From contig NZ_CP022382.1 of assembly GCF_002302565.1 (NCBI RefSeq), forward strand, positions 1,869,001 through 1,933,000: a stretch of 64,000 bases of DNA. Direction: 5' to 3'. The notes under the pieces are model-generated. The model was not told the DNA's origin. It did not search any database and was given only the letters and a program-made list of their open reading frames with translations. The position numbers were made by a program, and so were the translations under genes. The stretch is from Capnocytophaga canimorsus (GTDB lineage Bacteria; Bacteroidota; Bacteroidia; Flavobacteriales; Flavobacteriaceae). Shown here one piece after another: positions 46,104 to 53,675 of this stretch (within the stretch, counting starts at the first letter, position 1; each line of letters begins with the position of its first letter).

Positions 46104-47840
46104 ATGAGTCGATTATATACAACAATCAAGATAGCTACACTCACCGTTTTTGGGGCGATGCCCGTACTCTTACAAGCACAAAACGGTAAGAGAGACTTAG
46201 GGGTTAAGGAGGTAAACGTGGTCAAATCATACACGCCTACCATTGCCGACGCCTATAAGAAGAAAGAAGATGCCAATTTGAAAGATTCCTTAACCTTGGC
46301 AAAAAAGCAAATCAACTACTCGATTTATTCGGTGCCCGTTGCCTCTACTTTCGTTCCTGAAAAGGGAAAGGCAGCTACGGTATTAAAAAACCGAAAATCG
46401 GTCTATAACAATTCGTATGCGGCTTTGGGCTTTGGTAATTACACCACGCTTTATGCCGATGCTTCCCTTTCAATTCCTACCACTAAGGAAAGCACTTTTT
46501 CGGTACTTTTTAATCATCTGTCTTCGGCAGCAAATGTTGAGAATGTAGTTCCGAAAAGTAACTTTGCCCAAACACAAGCCACATTGGGCTATGACTTTCT
46601 TAATAGTGATTTTAATTTTGGCATACAGCTCAATGGCGGGCGGCGTTTGCACAATTGGTACGGCGTTAAAAAGGGGGTGTACACCGATGCTGAACTTTCG
46701 GCACTGAACAACACGGCTCAAGCCTATATTGATTATGGGGCAAGAGGCTACTTCAATAGCCATAAATCTTTTTTTAAAGGAGTGGAGTTTGCTTTCGTAG
46801 GATTGACTGACGATTATAAAACATCAGAAACGCATCTAATCATAAAACCTGCTTTTGAGTTTGACCTTACCCAAAAAGAACAAACGTTCAGGCTTAGTGC
46901 CTTTTTTGACTATCTGAACGGAAAATTCAATCAAAGCTATTCGAACAACGAGGCACTGAAAAACAATTGGATGCTCTTTGGGCTGAACCCCGCCTACCAT
47001 TATACCAATGCCGATTTGACCTTGAAGGCAGGGATAGGCTTTGCTTACGCCAGTTCCAATACGCAGGAGAGTGAGCACGGACTTTACCCCGATGTGGAAG
47101 TTTCCTACCGATTGCTCGACGACTACATCATCGGTAGTGCTTCGGCTCGAGGAATGATGCAACAGAATTCATTTAGCACCTTTACCAAAGAAAATCCGTT
47201 TGTTTCCCCTACTTTAACCTTAGCGCCAACCGATGTTAATTTTGATTTTTCAGTAGGGCTCAAAGGAAAAATCGACAGTAACCTTTCGTACCAATTGCAA
47301 GGCGGATACAAGCGATATGAAAATTTACCGATGTTCGTTACCCAATACCAGCCTTCGGTTTCGACTTTTGGCTATCAGCATTACAATGCCTTTAACGTAA
47401 TTTACGACCAAGTGGACGAAGCTTTCTTTACCGTAGAACTCGGCGGAAACTTCGAGCGTATCGCTTTCTTTACCCTAAAGGGAAAAGTAAATACACACAC
47501 CCCTAAAAACCAACCAGAGGCTTGGAACTTACCCCATAACCAATGGTCGCTTTACACCGATTTTAAAGTTACTGATGAGCTTTTTGTAGGCACTGATATT
47601 TTCTTTATAGGCAAACGTAAGGATTTGGATTACCCAATTTTTGGAGCAACAAATCCGTCTGCAGTGACTCTCAAAAGCTATATCGACTTAAATCTTCACG
47701 CCGATTATACCCTTAAAAATAGCTGGACAATTTTTGCTAAAATAAACAATATCCTTTCCGATAATTATCAGCATTGGCATTATTATCCCGTTCAAGGCAT
47801 CCAATTTTTGGGTGGAATCAAATATCAGTTCAAACTCTAA
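46104..47840 (+). CDS. Outer-membrane beta-barrel protein (TonB-receptor-like, no plug)
   Basis: 578 residues. Signal peptide ending PVLLQAQ; a short periplasmic part with VKEVNVVKSYTPTIADAYKK; then about 22 amphipathic strands typical of an outer-membrane barrel, with a receptor-like end (LHADYTLKNSWTIFAKINNILS and a terminal aromatic-rich strand ending KYQFKL). The carboxy-terminal third looks like a TonB-dependent receptor, but the plug domain is missing and no TonB box is evident. It is cotranscribed with the TPR gene upstream. No terminator was found behind it. Confidence 0.75.
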   Translation: MSRLYTTIKIATLTVFGAMPVLLQAQNGKRDLGVKEVNVVKSYTPTIADAYKKKEDANLKDSLTLAKKQINYSIYSVPVASTFVPEKGKAATVLKNRKSVYNNSYAALGFGNYTTLYADASLSIPTTKESTFSVLFNHLSSAANVENVVPKSNFAQTQATLGYDFLNSDFNFGIQLNGGRRLHNWYGVKKGVYTDAELSALNNTAQAYIDYGARGYFNSHKSFFKGVEFAFVGLTDDYKTSETHLIIKPAFEFDLTQKEQTFRLSAFFDYLNGKFNQSYSNNEALKNNWMLFGLNPAYHYTNADLTLKAGIGFAYASSNTQESEHGLYPDVEVSYRLLDDYIIGSASARGMMQQNSFSTFTKENPFVSPTLTLAPTDVNFDFSVGLKGKIDSNLSYQLQGGYKRYENLPMFVTQYQPSVSTFGYQHYNAFNVIYDQVDEAFFTVELGGNFERIAFFTLKGKVNTHTPKNQPEAWNLPHNQWSLYTDFKVTDELFVGTDIFFIGKRKDLDYPIFGATNPSAVTLKSYIDLNLHADYTLKNSWTIFAKINNILSDNYQHWHYYPVQGIQFLGGIKYQFKL

Positions 47841-47863
47841 CAAAGGCAGAAGGGGTAAGTATA

Positions 47864-47909
47864 AAGGATAAAGTACAAAGAATAAAGGGAGGGAAGGATT
47901 AAGTTTCAA
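47864..47909 (+). repeat. 46-bp direct repeat, copy 1
   Basis: Begins AAGGATAAAGTACAAAG and ends TTAAGTTTCAA; 43 of 46 positions equal copy 2 at 47996-48041. The copies are 132 bp apart start to start. Confidence 0.85.
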
Positions 47910-47940
47910 GTAATCAAAACCCAAGTGTGTTACACCCATT

Positions 47941-47956
47941 GCCCCTTTGAAGGGGC
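47941..47956. repeat. GC-rich palindrome
   Basis: GCCCCTTTGAAGGGGC: 7-bp arms around TG, in otherwise AT-rich DNA between the two 46-bp repeats. It is followed by GCGGCTCGAAGAGCGGGG, also unusually GC-rich. Confidence 0.6.
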
Positions 47957-47995
47957 GGCTCGAAGAGCGGGGATGTATTCTATAAGATAAGGATA

Positions 47996-48041
47996 AAGGA
48001 TAAAGTACAAAGGATAAAGGGAGGGAAGTTTTAAGTTTCAA
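47996..48041 (+). repeat. 46-bp direct repeat, copy 2
   Basis: Three mismatches to copy 1 (47864-47909). Weaker similarity goes on for about 15 bp behind both copies (CAAAACCCAAG versus CAAAATCCAAAG). Confidence 0.85.
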
Positions 48042-48245
48042 ACAGCCAAAATCCAAAGAATAAGGAGACGAAACCCAAGTAGCTAAAACGGCTTTCTTGT
48101 AGTTTTGCCTCCTTATTCCTTTTTACTTTTCCTTTCAATTCCTTGTTCCTTGTAACTTGCTCTTTTTTTCCTTGTAACTTGCCCCTTGTTTCTTGCTTCT
48201 CAAATAAAAACTACTGATAATTTGCTTTTTACGTATAAATATTTT

Positions 48246-48399
48246 ATTTTTGACCAAGCGTTCATTAAAAAGCTTGTTTTCTTTGGTAAAAAAGATACTG
48301 AGCTTTCATTGAAAAGATGATAAGCTTTCATTGAAAAGATGCTAAGCTTTTTGCTAAAAGATACGTATCTTTTTATCAAAAGATGCTGAGCTTTTTTTA
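48246..48399 (+). repeat. 22-bp tandem repeat array
   Basis: Five contiguous units of exactly 22 bp at 48290-48311, 48312-48333, 48334-48355, 48356-48377 and 48378-48399, all starting AAAAGAT; consensus about AAAAGATGCTGAGCTTT plus five variable bases. Two further 22-bp blocks upstream (48246-48267, 48268-48289) are diverged but in phase. Unit 4 contains the perfect 18-bp palindrome AAAAGATACGTATCTTTT (48356-48373). No spacers, so not CRISPR. Confidence 0.85.
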
Positions 48400-48680
48400 A
48401 AGGTAATTTGTGGAAGTTATTTTTTAGTCTTTTTGTTATGGGTAATTTTATCCTTTAAAATTATCGCATTATCCAGAGCTTCATCGGTTGTTTTCTTTAA
48501 GGAACAAGTGATGACAATGTAGCTTTCTTAATTAAGAGTACATCGGTACGATGAAAAAGAAAGCGACATTAGTGAGTATTTTACGCAATATTTTTCATCA
48601 GATTGATGTTGCAGTAAAAGTAAGGAAAGCTGAAAATTGTATTTTACCCATAAGGGTAGGGGGCAGTTCAGCGAGGTAAC

Positions 48681-48699
48681 ACTTCGTAAAGAACGAAGT
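48681..48699 (+). promoter_or_regulatory. Inverted repeat upstream of the HU-like gene
   Basis: ACTTCGT / ACGAAGT around AAAGA, ending 24 bp before the ATG at 48724. It could be an operator or a 5'-leader hairpin. No TAnnTTTG box was found nearby. Confidence 0.5.
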
Positions 48700-48723
48700 A
48701 AGTAAACAAAAAAATTAAAGATT

Positions 48724-49104
48724 ATGGCTGTTAAATTCAAAGCAGTACAGAAAAAGAATCCCCAGAAGCGTGATGAACCCGCTAAGTGGTATCCACAAGC
48801 CGTAGGTGATGGCGAAACCCGATTGCAGGACTTGGCTGACTATGCCTCGTCAGTTTCCACCGTATCCAAAGCCGATATTTTGGCGGTACTTGAAACGGTG
48901 TTTACCAAAGTCAGTAAAGACCTTTCCGAAGGGCACATTGTACACGTAGGGGAGTACTTTACCTTACAAATGGGGCTCTCGGGGCTTCCTTCCGATAAAG
49001 AAGAGGAAGTGAATGCTACCAAAGTTAAGAGTGGTCATATTCTTTTCCGTCCTGGCAAGATGCTAAGCGATATGGTAAAGTTAGCCACCTTTAAGAAGTT
49101 ATAA
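48724..49104 (+). CDS. HU-like DNA-binding protein (HIG-type)
   Basis: 126 residues. N-terminal MAVKFKAVQKKNP leads to an HU-like fold: SKADILAVLETVFTKVSKDL and GHIVHVGEYFTLQMGLSG, with ATKVKSGHILFRPG where HU has its DNA-binding arm. This longer, diverged HU type (HU-HIG) is common in Bacteroidota, often in several copies, with unknown targets. It is very unlike the 96-residue HU at 16040-16330. Transcribed alone, terminator at 49119. Confidence 0.82.
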   Translation: MAVKFKAVQKKNPQKRDEPAKWYPQAVGDGETRLQDLADYASSVSTVSKADILAVLETVFTKVSKDLSEGHIVHVGEYFTLQMGLSGLPSDKEEEVNATKVKSGHILFRPGKMLSDMVKLATFKKL

Positions 49105-49118
49105 GTTGAACCTTTAAT

Positions 49119-49150
49119 GTCCGCCAAAGCACATGGCGGACTTCTTTTTG
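49119..49150 (+). terminator. Terminator of the HU-like gene
   Basis: 8-bp GC-rich stem GTCCGCCA / TGGCGGAC, 7-nt loop, followed by TTCTTTTTG. Confidence 0.85.
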
Positions 49151-49219
49151 CAAAACCAACTTACTAAAATTACAAGCAAAATCTTTTTATCAATCAATAA
49201 GTATAAAATAATAAAACCA

Positions 49220-49693
49220 ATGCGTACTTTTTTACTGCTTTTTATGAGTTTACTTCTGCCCACGACTTTGTTTTCGCAAGATACTTGTACTACTTCTCAC
49301 TCGGTAGTTAGTAGCTATGATTTCGATGAGACTCTAAAACGGCTTAAAGTGACCTTTGAGGAGAAAAATCTGACCCTTTTTGCTGAAATTGACCACACAG
49401 CACACGCCGAAAAAGTAGGTTTGCCACTTACTTCTGCCACCGTATTGCTGGTAGGAAACCCCAAGGCAGGTACGCCCTTAATGCAGCAGAATGTTGAAAT
49501 AGCCATTGAGTTGCCTCTGAAAATCCTCGTTTTTAAAAAGGAAGGAACAGCTCAGGTTTATGTGCATTTCAAAAAATTAGTACCTTTGGCAAAACAATAC
49601 TTCTCTTCAAATGATGCCCAGCTACACGCATCGTTAAAACAGATAGAAAATACAATGATACGTCTTATTGAGCAAACGGTAATGGAAAAATAA
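49220..49693 (+). CDS. DUF302-domain exported protein
   Basis: 157 residues from the ATG at 49220. Signal peptide ending TTLFSQ. The DUF302 domain is clear: SYDFDETLKRLKVTFEEKNLTLFAEIDH in two parts, then ATVLLVGNPKAGTPLMQQN and IAIELPLKILVF. The fold binds small ligands in some members, function not known. The upstream in-frame ATG at 49133 overlaps the preceding terminator and is rejected. yidD follows 45 bp downstream. Confidence 0.85.
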   Translation: MRTFLLLFMSLLLPTTLFSQDTCTTSHSVVSSYDFDETLKRLKVTFEEKNLTLFAEIDHTAHAEKVGLPLTSATVLLVGNPKAGTPLMQQNVEIAIELPLKILVFKKEGTAQVYVHFKKLVPLAKQYFSSNDAQLHASLKQIENTMIRLIEQTVMEK

Positions 49694-49738
49694 ACCAATT
49701 ACAAAGGCTCTTTTATCACATTTAATAGGATATTACCA

Positions 49739-49969
49739 ATGGAATGGCTTAAAAAAATACTGATTTTTCCCTTTGTAGTACTTGTTCGCTTCTATCAGTT
49801 GTTTATTTCGCCCTTTACACCTTCGGCTTGTCGGTATGCGCCTACTTGTTCGCAATACACGTTAGAGGCTCTTAAAAAACACGGACTTTTCAAAGGCGGA
49901 TACTTAGCGATCAAACGCATTGCTCGTTGCCATCCGTGGGGAGGCAGTGGCTATGACCCCGTTCCGTAA
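49739..49969 (+). CDS. yidD: Membrane protein insertion efficiency factor YidD
   Basis: 76 residues. The YidD signature is complete: LIRFYQ-like [55 protein letters not shown], including the three conserved Cys. YidD helps YidC-dependent insertion of inner-membrane proteins. It is away from the usual rnpA-yidC cluster. Likely cotranscribed with DUF302. Confidence 0.93.
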   Translation: MEWLKKILIFPFVVLVRFYQLFISPFTPSACRYAPTCSQYTLEALKKHGLFKGGYLAIKRIARCHPWGGSGYDPVP

Positions 49970-50281
49970 GTTCATTGCTGTTAAATACTGACTTTCTTTT
50001 CCTAGATGGCTACCTATATTTATAACAAAAGATAAAGGGCTTTTATAGGAAAGCTCATTGGCTTTTTCCTTTTTTCTTATATCATAGCGGTTTGCTCTAT
50101 AATACCCTACACTAAATAGTTTGTTAGATAATATCTAAAGAATACGTTCATAGGGGCTTATTGCATAAGTGCTTACGCAAAAACAAATTTGATGATTTTT
50201 ATCAAATCCTTGCAGAAAGAAAGTGAGTAAAAATGAGGAAGTAAACCTTCGGTACGTTGCTTTACCGAAAGGTAAGAAAAG
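49970..50281. other. Intergenic region behind yidD
   Basis: About 310 bp without a gene. A bulged hairpin (50245-50254 with 50263-50273, ACCTTCGGTA / TACCGAAAGGT) is the only structure noted; no T tract follows it. Confidence 0.5.
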
Positions 50282-50333
50282 AAAAACACCCATTACCATT
50301 GTGGTTTGAATAGAAACCTAAGGTAATGGGTGT
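50282..50333 (-). terminator. Terminator of the TPM-LemA-MerR-M23 operon
   Basis: Outer 12-bp perfect stem (50286-50297 with 50322-50333) enclosing an inner 5-bp stem (GGTTT / AAACC). On the minus strand it is followed by TTTTTCTTTTC. It lies 45 bp behind the TPM stop. Confidence 0.8.
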
Positions 50334-50377
50334 ATATTTATAAATATTTGAATAAGAAAAAGAGTGTACAAGTGGTA

Positions 50378-51154
50378 TTACCAGCTTCCACTGGCACCGC
50401 CTCCGCCGCCCATACCTCCGCCGAAGCCACCAAAGCCTCCGAGTCCGCCCCCACTACCGAAGCCGCCAAAGCCTCCGCCCGAAGAGGAGCGTCTGCCCAA
50501 GCCACTAAGTAGGATAAAATCACCGAGGTCAAAACCGCCTCCGCCGAATTTGTCATTTCCTCCGCCTTTTCTTCCCTTTTTGGAAGCAAGAATTATCATC
50601 AGTGCGATGAATCCTACAAAAATCAAAAAGGCGAAGCCACTAAAAATTCCTGAGCTATTGCCCGAAGCCTCGTTTTTGTACGCTCCGGAGAGCACGGCAA
50701 TGATGGCGGAAGTCCCTTGCTCGAACCCCGAATAATAGTCTTGATTTCGGAAATGAGGCAAGATGTCTCGTTCAATGATGCGTCGGCTTAAAGCATCGGT
50801 TAGTAATTCTTCCACACCATAACCCGTTGAGATGGCTATCTTGCGTTGGTTTACCGCCATAAGCAGCAGTACGCCGTTGTCTTTTCCCTTTTGTCCGACT
50901 CCCCACTGCGAAAGCATCTGTGCGGCCTGAAAATTGATGTCGTCTTCTACATCGCTTACAATGGCGATAACAATGCCTGTGGAGGTAGAGTCGGCATACT
51001 GAATGAGTTTGGTATTGAGTGCCTGTTGTTGGCTTTCATTTAGCAAACCCACATAATCTTGAACCGCTCGGTTTTCGAACAATTTTTTAGGCACGGATTG
51101 CGCTAAGCCCGTAGCGGTAATCAAGCATAATACTATGTAAAGGTATTTTTTCAA
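50378..51154 (-). CDS. TPM-domain protein with Gly-rich C-terminus
   Basis: 258 residues. Signal peptide (ends TATGLAQ); TPM domain about residues 24-150 (VQDYVGLLNESQQQALNTKL, GIVIAIVSDVED, DNGVLLLMAVNQRKIAISTG, GYGVEELLTD); one membrane helix (about 172-190); then a Gly/Ser/Phe-rich tail ending GGGASGSW. This is the YgcG-type layout. The TPM domain is linked to photosystem repair in plants and to weak phosphatase activity; the bacterial role is unknown. Last gene of the module, 2 bp behind the second TPM gene. Confidence 0.85.
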   Translation of the reverse strand: MKKYLYIVLCLITATGLAQSVPKKLFENRAVQDYVGLLNESQQQALNTKLIQYADSTSTGIVIAIVSDVEDDINFQAAQMLSQWGVGQKGKDNGVLLLMAVNQRKIAISTGYGVEELLTDALSRRIIERDILPHFRNQDYYSGFEQGTSAIIAVLSGAYKNEASGNSSGIFSGFAFLIFVGFIALMIILASKKGRKGGGNDKFGGGGFDLGDFILLSGLGRRSSSGGGFGGFGSGGGLGGFGGFGGGMGGGGGASGSW

Positions 51155-51156
51155 CG

Positions 51157-51600
51157 TTAAATATTTCCTTTTGATATATCGTCAGTCAGTTCATTCACAT
51201 CTTCCTTAGCGCAATACGGAAAATACTTTTGAAGAGCTTTTCCTGCCTTTCGTATTCCAGCGACAATACCCTCTTTGAATTTTCCTTCACGGAAGTAGCC
51301 GAGCATTTCGTCTTTTGTGCTTTCCCAGAAATCATCTTCCACCACATTATTGATGCCCTTATCGCCAAAAATAACGAAAGTTTTATCTTCTACAGCGAAA
51401 TAAAACAATACGCCGTTGCGTTGGGCGGTGAGTGGCATATCCAGTTTTTCAAAGACTTCCATAGCGCGTAGGTAAGGGTCTTTTGAGGTGGTATTTTCCA
51501 AATGCACACGGATTTCCCCCGAGGTTTCCTTTTCAGCCTCGCCAACGGCACGAATGATTTCTCGCTCTTCTTGTGGGGTTAGAAACTGCTCGATATTCAT
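51157..51600 (-). CDS. TPM-domain protein without signal peptide
   Basis: 147 residues. TPM domain: IIRAVGEAEKETSGEIRVHL, QRNGVLFYFAVEDKTFVIFG, DKGINNVV and YFREGKFKEGIVAGIRKAG. No signal peptide or membrane helix is evident, unlike its neighbour. Lies between lemA (2 bp upstream) and the Gly-rich TPM gene, all cotranscribed. Confidence 0.83.
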   Translation of the reverse strand: MNIEQFLTPQEEREIIRAVGEAEKETSGEIRVHLENTTSKDPYLRAMEVFEKLDMPLTAQRNGVLFYFAVEDKTFVIFGDKGINNVVEDDFWESTKDEMLGYFREGKFKEGIVAGIRKAGKALQKYFPYCAKEDVNELTDDISKGNI

Positions 51601-51602
51601 TG

Positions 51603-52199
51603 TTATTTGAAATTAAACTCAACATTAGGGGCTTTTTCAGCACCTTGGTCGGCTTTGAAAAGTGCCATTGGCTCGTGCCCTGCAATACTTGCTACGAAAT
51701 TTTTAGGGATTTTTCGGATATAGATGTTGTAGTTTCCTGCCGTTTCGTTAAAGCGATTTCGCTCTACGTTGATACGATTTTCAGTGCCTTCAATTTGCGA
51801 TTGTAGCTCTAAAAAGTTCTGATTTGCTTTTAGGTCAGGGTAACGCTCCACAGAAACCAAAAGCCTTGAAAGTGCTGAAGAAAGTCCAGCTTGAGCTTCC
51901 TGAAATTGAGCCATATTTTCGGCATTAAGGTTTGAAGCATCAATATTTACGGAAGTAGCTTTGGCACGTGCTTCAATCACGTCTTTTAATGTACCGCGTT
52001 CAAAATCTGCTGCTCCTTGAACCGTTTTTACCAAATTACCGATTAAATCACTTCGCCTTTGGTAGGCACTTTCCACATTAGCCCATTGTTTTTGGGCGTT
52101 TCCACTCATTTCCACCATCGTATTGCTCACGCCAATGCCCCAAAATACTAACAGTGCTAAAAGTCCTACAATAACAATAAGAGGTAACCATCTTTTCAT
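51603..52199 (-). CDS. LemA-family protein
   Basis: 198 residues. N-terminal membrane helix (about 5-24) followed by the helical LemA domain: WANVESAYQRRSDLIGNLVKTV, SRLLVSVERYPDLKANQNFLEL, NRINVERNRFNETAGNYN and FNFK end. Such proteins are membrane-anchored and often occur with TPM proteins, as here. Function unclear. Confidence 0.92.
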   Translation of the reverse strand: MKRWLPLIVIVGLLALLVFWGIGVSNTMVEMSGNAQKQWANVESAYQRRSDLIGNLVKTVQGAADFERGTLKDVIEARAKATSVNIDASNLNAENMAQFQEAQAGLSSALSRLLVSVERYPDLKANQNFLELQSQIEGTENRINVERNRFNETAGNYNIYIRKIPKNFVASIAGHEPMALFKADQGAEKAPNVEFNFK

Positions 52200-52223
52200 A
52201 TTTATTCATTTTTAAAATTATTC

Positions 52224-52553
52224 TCAAAGTTCATTTTTTAGAGCCATTAAGGCTTGTTTTACACGCTCCAATTTACTAATGATTTCAAAATTGGAAAGCG
52301 TTTTTTGTTTTTCTTCCTTAAGCTTTTGCCGAGCTCCTTCCAAGGTAAATCCTCTTTCCTTTACCAGATGATAAATTAGCTCTAAAGTATTTACATCCTC
52401 TTTAGAAAATTTCCGGCTTCCTTTGGCATTCTTTTTAGGGTTAATAATCTCGAATTCTTTTTCCCAAAATCGGATAAGCGATGTGTTTACCCCAAAAGCT
52501 TTTGCCACTTCGCCTATGGTATAGTAGCGTTTTTCAGGCAATTGCACTTTCAT
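52224..52553 (-). CDS. MerR-family transcriptional regulator
   Basis: 109 residues. Winged helix at the N-terminus (YYTIGEVAKAFGVNTSLIRFW), followed by SRKFSKEDVNTLELIYHLVKERGFTLEGARQKL and a short coiled region. No metal- or drug-binding Cys is visible. It lies directly behind the M23 stop codon (ATG abuts TAG), so the two are cotranscribed. Its target is unknown. Confidence 0.9.
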   Translation of the reverse strand: MKVQLPEKRYYTIGEVAKAFGVNTSLIRFWEKEFEIINPKKNAKGSRKFSKEDVNTLELIYHLVKERGFTLEGARQKLKEEKQKTLSNFEIISKLERVKQALMALKNEL

Positions 52554-53531
52554 CTAATCTAGGGTTTGGTTTTCTTGTGCCGAGATACGCAACATTTCAG
52601 CATATTCTTCGGTGGTTAAACTTCCGTAGTAAAAGTGTACAGGATTGATATGTTCACCATCTTTAAGCACTTCATAGTGAAGGTGTGGAGCTTGAGAGCG
52701 TCCCGTATTTCCTACAAAGCCTATGATGTCGCCTCGTTTTACTTTTTGCCCCACTCGAACATTATATTTACTTAAATGAGCGTATAGGCTTACGTAACCA
52801 TATCCGTGGTCAATTCGGATATGCTCACCGTAACCTGCGGCATTGCCATCGGCACGAGTAATAACGCCGTCCCCAGCAGCATAAATGGGCGTACCTTGAG
52901 GTGCGGTAAAGTCCATTCCGTAGTGAAATTTACGGGCTTTGGTAAAGGGGTCGGTTCGCCATCCGTATCCTGAAGCCATTCGAGTAAGGTCTTTATTTTG
53001 AATGGGTTGTATAGCAGGAATGGCTGCCAGTAGCTTTTCTTTTTCCCGAGCCAAATAGGTAATTTCGTCCAATGATTTTGATTGAACGACTAATTGTTTT
53101 TGTAGAATTTCAAGTCTTTTGGTAGTATTGATAAGCAAATCAGAGTTGTTATATTTTTCAAGATGCTCATACCGATTGACTCCACCAAACCCACTTTTTC
53201 GTTGTTCGTCAGCAATTGGTGCAGCTTCAAAGTACAAGCGATAGATATTATTGTCGCGGTCTTGAATGTTTGCCAATACTTCTTCCATTTGCTTCATTTT
53301 CTTGTTGAGAATCTGGAAGTACGTTTCGTATTGTTTTACTTCACGCTGTAGGGTAAGCTCACGAGGAGTATAGAAAAACCGCGTGTTCACCATTAAAAAC
53401 ATTACTACTGCACCAAAAACGAGAGAACTTAGCAAAAATAAGCCAATATTTCTTACTTTTGTTCGCTTTCTGCTTTTAATACGCTTGTACGATAACGTTT
53501 CAGGGTCGTAATAATATTTTACTTTTTTCAT
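52554..53531 (-). CDS. M23-family cell-wall metallopeptidase
   Basis: 325 residues. Membrane anchor at about 30-50, coiled-coil region about 60-130, then a peptidase M23 (LytM-like) domain. Zinc ligands are visible as His and Asp in KFHYGMDFTAPQGTP and as HxH in APHLHYEVLKDG. It probably cuts peptidoglycan cross-links or activates hydrolases during division or growth. First gene of the minus-strand module; the divergent alaS starts 145 bp away. Confidence 0.92.
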   Translation of the reverse strand: MKKVKYYYDPETLSYKRIKSRKRTKVRNIGLFLLSSLVFGAVVMFLMVNTRFFYTPRELTLQREVKQYETYFQILNKKMKQMEEVLANIQDRDNNIYRLYFEAAPIADEQRKSGFGGVNRYEHLEKYNNSDLLINTTKRLEILQKQLVVQSKSLDEITYLAREKEKLLAAIPAIQPIQNKDLTRMASGYGWRTDPFTKARKFHYGMDFTAPQGTPIYAAGDGVITRADGNAAGYGEHIRIDHGYGYVSLYAHLSKYNVRVGQKVKRGDIIGFVGNTGRSQAPHLHYEVLKDGEHINPVHFYYGSLTTEEYAEMLRISAQENQTLD

Positions 53532-53584
53532 AAGTTAAAAAAATACTATTTTTGTATGCTGAATTGTTCTGTAAAATAAATTCG

Positions 53585-53592
53585 CAAAAATA
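53585..53592 (-). promoter_or_regulatory. -7 box for the M23-MerR-LemA-TPM operon
   Basis: TATTTTTG on the minus strand, 53 bp upstream of the M23 ATG. A TTG lies 15 bp further upstream, nearer than usual. Confidence 0.5.
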
Positions 53593-53675
53593 CAGCAGTA
53601 CAGCACACAAAGTTATAAAAAGAATTTGGTAAAAACAAAATTTATAAAAAACGGATATAAAACACACAATAAATA

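Larger units (their letters stand above)
47841..48680. other. Non-coding, repeat-rich intergenic region
   Basis: About 840 bp without a credible gene. It holds two 46-bp direct repeats, a GC-rich palindrome (47941-47956), pyrimidine-rich repeats (CCTTGTAACTTGC at 48148-48160 and again at 48170-48182) and a 22-bp tandem array. Open frames here (for example minus strand 47688-48056) are low-complexity by-products of the repeats. Confidence 0.7.

Noticed and set aside
47688..48056. Minus-strand open frame of 122 codons
   Set aside because: It runs through the 46-bp repeats and the end of the barrel gene; its product is a repeated low-complexity Leu/Pro/Ser string without a recognisable fold.
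48290..48399. CRISPR array
   Set aside because: The 22-bp units are contiguous with no spacers, no leader and no cas genes nearby.
50364..50735. Plus-strand proline-rich frame
   Set aside because: It is the reverse complement of the Gly-rich tail of the TPM protein; Gly codons read as Pro on the opposite strand.
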